A stretch of DNA of 64,000 nucleotides, from the NCBI RefSeq assembly GCF_900100375.1, contig NZ_FNEZ01000005.1, forward strand, positions 62,001-126,000, read 5' to 3'. Below are positions 59,180 to 64,000 of this stretch, in pieces. The notes beneath the pieces were generated by a model. That model had not been told where the DNA came from. It saw only the letters and a list, made by a program, of their open reading frames with translations, and did no database searches. Origin of the DNA: Flavobacterium noncentrifugens. GTDB taxonomy: Bacteria > Bacteroidota > Bacteroidia > Flavobacteriales > Flavobacteriaceae. How positions within the stretch are numbered: position 1 is the first letter of the stretch; the number at the start of each line of letters is the position of its first letter. Position numbers and translations under genes: made by a program.

Positions 59180-60223
59180 ATTCTTCCAGTGGATTTTGCT
59201 TTCGGCCGTTGGCAAGCCTTTAAAAAGATCAATCTGCAGTAAATTTTCGAGGTGAAATTCTTCCTGTCTGACAAATGGAGCAAAACCGTCGCGCTTTAAT
59301 TTCTTCGCTAAATATTCCTGTTCGTATTGTCCCGGAGTCGGAATAAAAAAGGCTTTTTTCCCAAGTTTCGCCAAATCCATAATCGTCGTATAACCCGAAC
59401 GGCAAAGCACTTTTTCACTTTCGTTGAATGTTTGTTCGAGTTCTTTGCTGGCCATAAAATTATAAAAAGTAATATTTCCAGATTGTTCAGATTTTTGTTC
59501 GGATTCGATTTTTCCTTTGATGAAAACCACATTTCCTTCGAATGCAGGAAGTGTTTCCGTTAAAATGTCTTCGAGATAAGTGCGTTGCGGTTCAGGCCCG
59601 GATAAAATTACCATCAGATCATATTTTTTGGGAAGCTGCTTCTTTTCAAAACGGCTCAACGGCCCAATGTATTTAATCCTTGAATCGTAATTTTTCAGAT
59701 GGCCGAGTTTTCCCGAAAGATTCGGCTTTTCCTCAAAATCCGGAACCCAGCATTCGTCGAACTTTTTAATGACTTGTTGGTGCAATTTGCTCGAAATCCA
59801 GGTGGTATTTCCTGTAATCACATTAAGCTGGTGCGTAATAAAAACCGATTGCACTTTTTTGCTGAAAACGCCCAACCGGTTGTCTGAAATAATCCCGATG
59901 AGGTCGTATTCTTTCACCCAGTTTTTCACGAGTCTCTTCTCATTCAGAACCGCTTCGATCATCGTGGGCATGTTCTTCAGCATCTTCCACTTAAAATTCG
60001 CACCTTTTTTAGCATACGTAATTTCATACGAAGGCAATTCGAGCGCGGTCAGGTGCGGAAATTCTTTTCGCAACATCTGCAAAGCGATTCCGTCAGAAGC
60101 TAAAATTGGCGTAAAGCCGTTTTGTTCCAATGCCCGAATGATCGGAATGCAGCGTGTTGCGTGTCCCAAACCCCAATTCAGCGGGGCAACCAAGATGTTT
60201 TTCAAAGAATTTTCAAGAGCCAT
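59153..60223 (-). CDS. MurG-like (GT28-type) glycosyltransferase
   Basis: Protein of 356 aa with a GT-B fold. The N-terminal motif LVAPLNWGLGHATRCIPIIRALEQ is the glycine-rich loop of MurG-like transferases, and the C-terminal part has LCRSGYTTIMDLAKLGKKAFFIPTPGQYEQEY, corresponding to the nucleotide-sugar binding region. It probably transfers N-acetylglucosamine or another hexosamine to a lipid or glycan at the membrane. It is not the cell-wall murG, which is normally in the dcw cluster. The ATG at 60223 is chosen for the motif position. Confidence 0.82.
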   Translation of the reverse strand: MALENSLKNILVAPLNWGLGHATRCIPIIRALEQNGFTPILASDGIALQMLRKEFPHLTALELPSYEITYAKKGANFKWKMLKNMPTMIEAVLNEKRLVKNWVKEYDLIGIISDNRLGVFSKKVQSVFITHQLNVITGNTTWISSKLHQQVIKKFDECWVPDFEEKPNLSGKLGHLKNYDSRIKYIGPLSRFEKKQLPKKYDLMVILSGPEPQRTYLEDILTETLPAFEGNVVFIKGKIESEQKSEQSGNITFYNFMASKELEQTFNESEKVLCRSGYTTIMDLAKLGKKAFFIPTPGQYEQEYLAKKLKRDGFAPFVRQEEFHLENLLQIDLFKGLPTAESKIHWKNLFCLFERK

Positions 60224-60288
60224 TTGTAAGCGGAAGGTTAAGTTTTCCCACGGCAAGATAAAAACATTTCGCGTCTTATATATTTCCG

Positions 60289-60296
60289 TAATTTTG
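60289..60296 (+). promoter_or_regulatory. Candidate -7 element for trmB
   Basis: TAATTTTG matches TAnnTTTG, 21 bases before the trmB GTG start. No -33 TTG. Confidence 0.4.
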
Positions 60297-60316
60297 CCAA
60301 AACATTAATTTAAGTC

Positions 60317-60991
60317 GTGGGAAGTAAAAATAAGTTAAAAAGATTTAAGGAAAACGAAACTTTCACAAACGTTTTTCAGCCAACAAGAGAAGAAGTTGTT
60401 TCAGATAGTTTTCCGCTCAAGGGCAAATGGAACGCTGATTTTTTTAAAAATGAAAATCCGTTAGTTTTGGAACTCGGTTGTGGAAAAGGCGAATATTCCG
60501 TTGGTTTAGCAGAACAATATCCGAACAAAAATTTCATCGGGATCGACATCAAAGGCGCAAGATTCTGGCGTGGCGCGAAAACTGCCGTGGAAGACGGACT
60601 CAACAATGTCGCTTTCATCCGAACCCAAATCGAACTCATCAATCATATTTTTTCCGAAAACGAAGTCGACGAGATCTGGATCACTTTTCCCGATCCGCAA
60701 ATCAAATACAAGCGCACCAAACACCGGATGACGAACACGGAATTCCTGCAACTGTACAAAAAAATCCTTAAAAAAGACGGCGTCATGAACCTCAAAACCG
60801 ACAGCGAATTCATGCACGGTTATACTTTAGGCTTGCTGCACGGCGAAGGCCATGAAGTGTTGTATGCAAACCACAATGTATACAACAATGCCGGCGCACC
60901 TCCGGAAGTGACTGGAATCCAGACATTTTACGAAAAACAATATTTGGATATTAACAAAGCGATTACGTACATTCGTTTCAAAATAAAATAA
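60317..60991 (+). CDS. trmB: tRNA (guanine(46)-N7)-methyltransferase
   Basis: Methylates G46 in the variable loop of tRNAs with SAM. The 224-aa product has the SAM-binding ELGCGKGEYSVGLAE, NFIGIDIKGARFWRGAKTA, and WITFPDPQIKYKRTKHRMTN with the substrate-binding region typical of TrmB. The start is a GTG at 60317, which gives the family N terminus; no ATG fits. It is followed by lysE one base later, and then by an alkyltransferase-like gene, suggesting one transcript. Confidence 0.95.
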   Translation: MGSKNKLKRFKENETFTNVFQPTREEVVSDSFPLKGKWNADFFKNENPLVLELGCGKGEYSVGLAEQYPNKNFIGIDIKGARFWRGAKTAVEDGLNNVAFIRTQIELINHIFSENEVDEIWITFPDPQIKYKRTKHRMTNTEFLQLYKKILKKDGVMNLKTDSEFMHGYTLGLLHGEGHEVLYANHNVYNNAGAPPEVTGIQTFYEKQYLDINKAITYIRFKIK

Positions 60992-60992
60992 T

Positions 60993-61628
60993 ATGGCTTT
61001 TGCCTTGCCGCTGGTTTTAGGGTTTTTCACGTCAACTTTCGGAATTATTCCACCAGGGCTGATCAACATGACAGCGGCAAAAGTGAGCTTAAAAGAAGGC
61101 CGGACACGCGCATTGGTTTTCGCATCTGGTGCTTCAATTGTAGTACTTTTTCAGACATTGATTGCGGTGGTTTTTGCACATTATATAGATGACAATCCGC
61201 AGATCGTGATCATGCTTCGCGAAATTGGATTGGCTGTTTTTACCGCATTGACAATCTATTTCTTTCTTGCCGCAAAAAAAGTCAAGCCGAAAAAAAAGCA
61301 AGTCAAAATGCACAGCAAGCGCAGCCGTTTTTTTATGGGCATGCTGCTGTCGGCATTGAATTTTTTCCCAATCCCGTTTTATGTTTTCGTCAGCATCACA
61401 CTGGCATCGTACAATTATTTCATCTTTGAAAAATCTTTCATTTATACGTTTGTTCTGGGTTCCGGAATCGGGTCATTTTTCGCCTTTTACTGCTACATTG
61501 CTTTCTTCAAAAAGATGGAAGAACAAACGACTTTCATCTTAAAAAACATGAATTACATCATCGGTTCGGTGACTGGTTTGGTGTCGGTTTTAACGGCAAT
61601 CAACATCATCCAATTCTACTGGAAATAA
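60993..61628 (+). CDS. LysE-family amino-acid exporter
   Basis: Membrane protein of 211 aa with six hydrophobic segments. The N-terminal LPLVLGFFTSTFGIIPPGLINMTAAKVSLKEGRTRAL is the LysE-type G-x-x-x-P-P-G motif region. Relatives export lysine, threonine or other amino acids. The loop around KVKPKKKQVKMHSKRSR is very basic. It overlaps the next gene by one base and follows trmB immediately. No regulator is adjacent. Confidence 0.88.
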   Translation: MAFALPLVLGFFTSTFGIIPPGLINMTAAKVSLKEGRTRALVFASGASIVVLFQTLIAVVFAHYIDDNPQIVIMLREIGLAVFTALTIYFFLAAKKVKPKKKQVKMHSKRSRFFMGMLLSALNFFPIPFYVFVSITLASYNYFIFEKSFIYTFVLGSGIGSFFAFYCYIAFFKKMEEQTTFILKNMNYIIGSVTGLVSVLTAINIIQFYWK

Positions 61629-61957
61629 TGGCCGAAAACGACAATTTCTTTGAGCGCGTGTATGAAATCGCACGACAGATTCCGTATGGAAAAGTCACTT
61701 CTTACGGCGCAATTGCCAAAGTTTTAGGAAGTGCAAGATCTGCAAGAATGGTCGGCTGGGCAATGAATTCATCAGGAAAACACGAAGATGTTCCGGCGCA
61801 CAGAGTTGTAAACCGCAAAGGATTACTGACCGGAAAACACCATTTCGAAGGAACCAATTTAATGCAGCAATTGCTCGAAAGCGAAGGCATCAAGGTTGTC
61901 AATAACCAGATTGTCGATTTCGAAAAACACTTCTGGAACCCTGGATTTGAAGAGTAA
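61628..61957 (+). CDS. Alkyltransferase-like protein (ATL; MGMT domain without the active cysteine)
   Basis: Single MGMT DNA-binding domain of 109 aa. It has the family segments QIPYGKVTSYGAIAKVLG and ARMVGWAMNSSG, but the active-site motif reads VPAHRVVNRKG where methyltransferases have PCHRV. The acceptor cysteine is replaced by alanine, so it cannot repair O6-alkylguanine itself. ATL proteins bind such lesions and recruit nucleotide-excision repair. The gene overlaps lysE by one base and is the last of the trmB-lysE-ATL run. The change is in an otherwise intact frame. Confidence 0.92.
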   Translation: MAENDNFFERVYEIARQIPYGKVTSYGAIAKVLGSARSARMVGWAMNSSGKHEDVPAHRVVNRKGLLTGKHHFEGTNLMQQLLESEGIKVVNNQIVDFEKHFWNPGFEE

Positions 61958-61969
61958 TTGATTTATTTT

Positions 61970-62066
61970 GGGCGTTGCCTGCGGCCGGGCTTTCCGCTGC
62001 AATCTTTCATTTTTTCCGCTACGCTACATAAAATAAAAGGATTTCCGCTGCAATCCCTAACGCGGA
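61970..62066 (+). repeat. Intergenic structured repeat, subfamily C, copy C1
   Basis: Begins GGGCGTTGCCTGCGGCCGGG and ends CAATCCCTAACGCGGA. The middle shares the subfamily A core: CTTTCCGCTGCAATCTTT, a hairpin, then AAAGGATTTCCGCTGCAATC. The 14-base TTTCCGCTGCAATC occurs twice as a direct repeat. It starts 13 bases after the ATL stop. Confidence 0.72.
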
Positions 62067-62164
62067 CGACTTGTAAATAATGTTTTTTATACCTGAAGCC
62101 CACTGGGCTTCCTCCTTTTAATTTCAAATCTAACGCGGACGCAATTCCAGCCTTCAACAAAAAA
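62067..62164. other. Spacer after repeat C1 with a second CTAACGCGGACG end
   Basis: It contains a hairpin GAAGCCC / GGGCTTC (about 62095-62111) and, at 62128-62142, ATCTAACGCGGACGC, a near copy of the right end of repeat C1. The composite may be a tandem or decayed second element. No gene is seen. Confidence 0.45.
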
Positions 62165-63484
62165 TCAAACCAAAAGGGCAATCACAAACTGTGTATTTCC
62201 ATTATCTCCAGCATAACTCAAATAACCGCCGTGCGCTTCAATAATGTTCTTGGATAAAGTTAGCCCGATTCCTGCGCCATCTTTTCTTGTCGTGAAAAAC
62301 GGAAGGAAAATCTTGTCGCGGATTTCTTTTTCAATGCCTTTTCCAGTGTCGGAAATCGTAATGAAAACACGCTTGTTTTCGATCGATGAAGCCAGGAAAA
62401 TATGACGTTTCTCTTTGTCTTTAAGTGCATAAATGCTGTTTGTGATGAGGTTGATAATCACTTGCTCGATTTGTTTTTTATCTACAGTCAAAGGCATCGG
62501 AATCTCGATTTCATTGCTGATTTCAATCATTTCCTGTTTCAATAACGGATACATCACAAGCAAACATTCATTTATCAAAGCATTAATATTTTCCGGATGT
62601 TTTTCAGGAGTCGGCAACATTGTCAGCTTGCGGTAATTTTCGACAAAAAACTGCAAATGGTTGCTTCGGTTTACGATCATCGAAAGGCTTTCGCGAATGT
62701 CGTTTAAATCTTCCGAATTGATTTCATCCTGGCTCACGGTTTCGTGCAAGCTCTGCGATAGCGAACGAATCGGCGTTAGCGAATTCATCAGTTCATGAGA
62801 AATCACTTTCATCAAATTGATCCAGGCCTGTTTTTCTTTTTTCTCGATTACTTTCTGGATGCTGTCGAGCAAGATCACATAATATTCCTGCCCGAACGAT
62901 TGCGTTTTTGAAGTCTGGATCGAATAGGTCTGCAATTCCTGTTCGTCAATCCGGATTTCAACCGAGGTTTTCATTTCGTCAAAATTCCCGTTTTCAATTT
63001 CCGCACAAAAAGCCGGCAATTTGTCTTTTAAATTTTTCCAATGACGGAATTTCGGCACACCAAAAAGGGTTGAAAAATAATCATTCATCAGAAAAACATC
63101 CCAGTCGGCGTCTGATTTTTTAAGGATAATCACTGCCGTATCAATGTTGTTCAAAATCGAAGTATACACTTGTTCGCGCGACGCCTGATCAAATTGTTTC
63201 GATTTTAAACTGTCGTATAAAAGATACAAATTGCTGTAATTCCCGGTTTTTAAATGCTGCGGAAAATTCGACGAATAATCGTTGTGTAAGATTGAAAGAA
63301 TGGTTTTGTCGTAAAATAACATCCGGTTCCGGACGAAAAAGTACAATTCGATGCAAAATAAAATAACGACAAATCCCACCAGGATCGAACTGTAAGGCAA
63401 TTGTTTCTGCAACAGAAAAAAAGTGCCCGAAACCAATACGAGCAAAAAGAAAATCCTTATGAAAAGTGCGTTGTGGAATTTCAT
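62165..63484 (-). CDS. NtrY-like sensor histidine kinase
   Basis: Kinase of 439 aa. It has two N-terminal membrane segments (about residues 8-50), a PAS-like middle region (about 100-210), the HisKA domain with SHELMNSLTPIRSLSQSL (phosphoacceptor His), and a HATPase domain (N box NLITNSIYALKDKE, G1 SDTGKGI, G2 KDGAGIGLTLSKNII). This is the NtrY-like type found in Bacteroidota next to a sigma-54-dependent activator. Its start codon overlaps the stop of the activator gene (ATGA), so the two are translationally coupled. Confidence 0.9.
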   Translation of the reverse strand: MKFHNALFIRIFFLLVLVSGTFFLLQKQLPYSSILVGFVVILFCIELYFFVRNRMLFYDKTILSILHNDYSSNFPQHLKTGNYSNLYLLYDSLKSKQFDQASREQVYTSILNNIDTAVIILKKSDADWDVFLMNDYFSTLFGVPKFRHWKNLKDKLPAFCAEIENGNFDEMKTSVEIRIDEQELQTYSIQTSKTQSFGQEYYVILLDSIQKVIEKKEKQAWINLMKVISHELMNSLTPIRSLSQSLHETVSQDEINSEDLNDIRESLSMIVNRSNHLQFFVENYRKLTMLPTPEKHPENINALINECLLVMYPLLKQEMIEISNEIEIPMPLTVDKKQIEQVIINLITNSIYALKDKEKRHIFLASSIENKRVFITISDTGKGIEKEIRDKIFLPFFTTRKDGAGIGLTLSKNIIEAHGGYLSYAGDNGNTQFVIALLV

Positions 63485-64000
63485 GTTTTGTCTTTAAGGT
63501 CGTATTTTTCCATTCGGCGGTACAAAGCAGCACGCGACAAACCGAGTTCTTCGGCGGTTTTGCTGATGTTTCCGCTGAATTTCACGAGTGATTTTTCAAT
63601 GGCCGATTTTTCCATTTCCGATAACGGATTGTCTTCTGACGCGCTATTTTCTGTCGGATTGAAATCTAAAATATCAAGTTGCGACACCGAAATTTTAGGT
63701 TGATCCGATAAGATCACCGCGCGTTCAATCTTGTTTTCCATCTCGCGGATGTTTCCCGGCCATGGATATTTTTCAAGCCAATGCAAATTGTGCGGATCGA
63801 ATTCGAGTTTCGGATTGTTGTATTTTTCGCCGGTTTGCTGCAATAAGAATTCGGCCATTTTTAAAATATCGCCTTGTCGTTCGCGCAATGGCGGAACCAA
63901 GATTTCCATTGTATTGATCCGGTAAAACAAATCTTCACGAAAATTTTTCTTCCTGACTTCAGATTGAATGTCAATATTGGTAGCTGTAATGATTCGCACA
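63481..64000 (-). CDS. NtrC-like sigma-54-dependent response regulator, C-terminal part (5' end outside window)
   Basis: The visible ~172 residues comprise the C-terminal part of the AAA+ domain (NFREDLFYRINTMEILVPPL with the RERQGDI arginine region, and YPWPGNIREMENKIERAV) and a Fis-type helix-turn-helix (GNISKTAEELGLSRAALYRRM). The receiver domain and Walker motifs lie beyond the window edge. It activates sigma-54 promoters, and rpoN is present at 12.6 kb in this window. It forms a pair with the NtrY-like kinase that overlaps it by four bases. Confidence 0.92.
   Translation of the reverse strand, partial: VRIITATNIDIQSEVRKKNFREDLFYRINTMEILVPPLRERQGDILKMAEFLLQQTGEKYNNPKLEFDPHNLHWLEKYPWPGNIREMENKIERAVILSDQPKISVSQLDILDFNPTENSASEDNPLSEMEKSAIEKSLVKFSGNISKTAEELGLSRAALYRRMEKYDLKDKT

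Overview
The window reads as chromosome of a Bacteroidota member, most likely a Flavobacterium (family Flavobacteriaceae). Three secreted proteins carry type IX secretion (T9SS) type A sorting domains. Lipoproteins carry acidic CSxDD-type export signals. Bacteroidota-typical families such as DUF3098, DUF4271, DUF4296 and DUF5686 are present. Promoters fit the flavobacterial TTG / TAnnTTTG pattern, and the gene neighbourhood ftsX-DUF3098-uppP-truB is the one usual in this phylum. No rRNA, prophage, CRISPR array or transposase was seen. One tRNA (Ser-GGA) is present.

Layout. 1-2.8 kb: the 3' part of sucA and all of sucB (2-oxoglutarate dehydrogenase E1/E2). 2.8-8.8 kb: a large T9SS surface protein, a retropepsin-like protease, TatD, a glycerol acyltransferase and type I asparaginase. 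8.8-18.6 kb: tRNA-Ser, NhaA, a PAP2 phosphatase, an outer-membrane barrel, the asnS-rpoN-membrane protein run and an RND/MMPL exporter. 18.9-25.9 kb: an ion-homeostasis block in which two near-duplicate CPA2-type cation:proton antiporters flank an SMR exporter and a LytS/LytTR two-component pair, followed by a small exported protein. 25.9-30 kb: a DUF5686 protein, frr and pyrH. 30.2-33.5 kb: a thioredoxin-fold protein and ftsX-DUF3098-uppP-truB. 33.6-37 kb: leuS with an anomalous AT-rich internal segment and a second, orphan copy of its 3' end downstream. 37.2-43 kb: a YugP-type protease, a lipoprotein, an Lrp regulator with a saccharopine dehydrogenase, DUF423 and pckA. 43-51.6 kb: hemD, DUF4271, a polyprenol-phosphate mannosyltransferase, pyrC, DUF4296, an epimerase, tyrS and a LuxE-like acyl ligase pair. 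51.6-53 kb: two T9SS-tagged proteins, one of which is almost only a sorting domain. 53-59.2 kb: a beta-helix lipoprotein and TonB-dependent receptor divergent from a PhoB/PhoR-like pair. 59.2-64 kb: a glycosyltransferase, trmB, LysE, an alkyltransferase-like protein and an NtrY/NtrC-like pair that runs off the window.

Most genes are housekeeping, so the unusual content lies between and inside them. A family of structured intergenic repeats occurs seven times in two end-types that share one core hairpin. It sits between ordinary genes and even inside the sucA-sucB and pyrH-frr pairs, in one case beginning on the sucA stop codon. A second hairpin family built from TTAAG/CTTAA units occurs three times. 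The leuS gene carries a patch of about 31% GC immediately before KMSKS, in the position of the leucine-specific domain, and a free-standing copy of the last codons of a leuS gene lies 0.2 kb downstream. Together these suggest replacement or recombination at the leuS locus. Functional statements here rest on motif recognition by eye; no database search was run.
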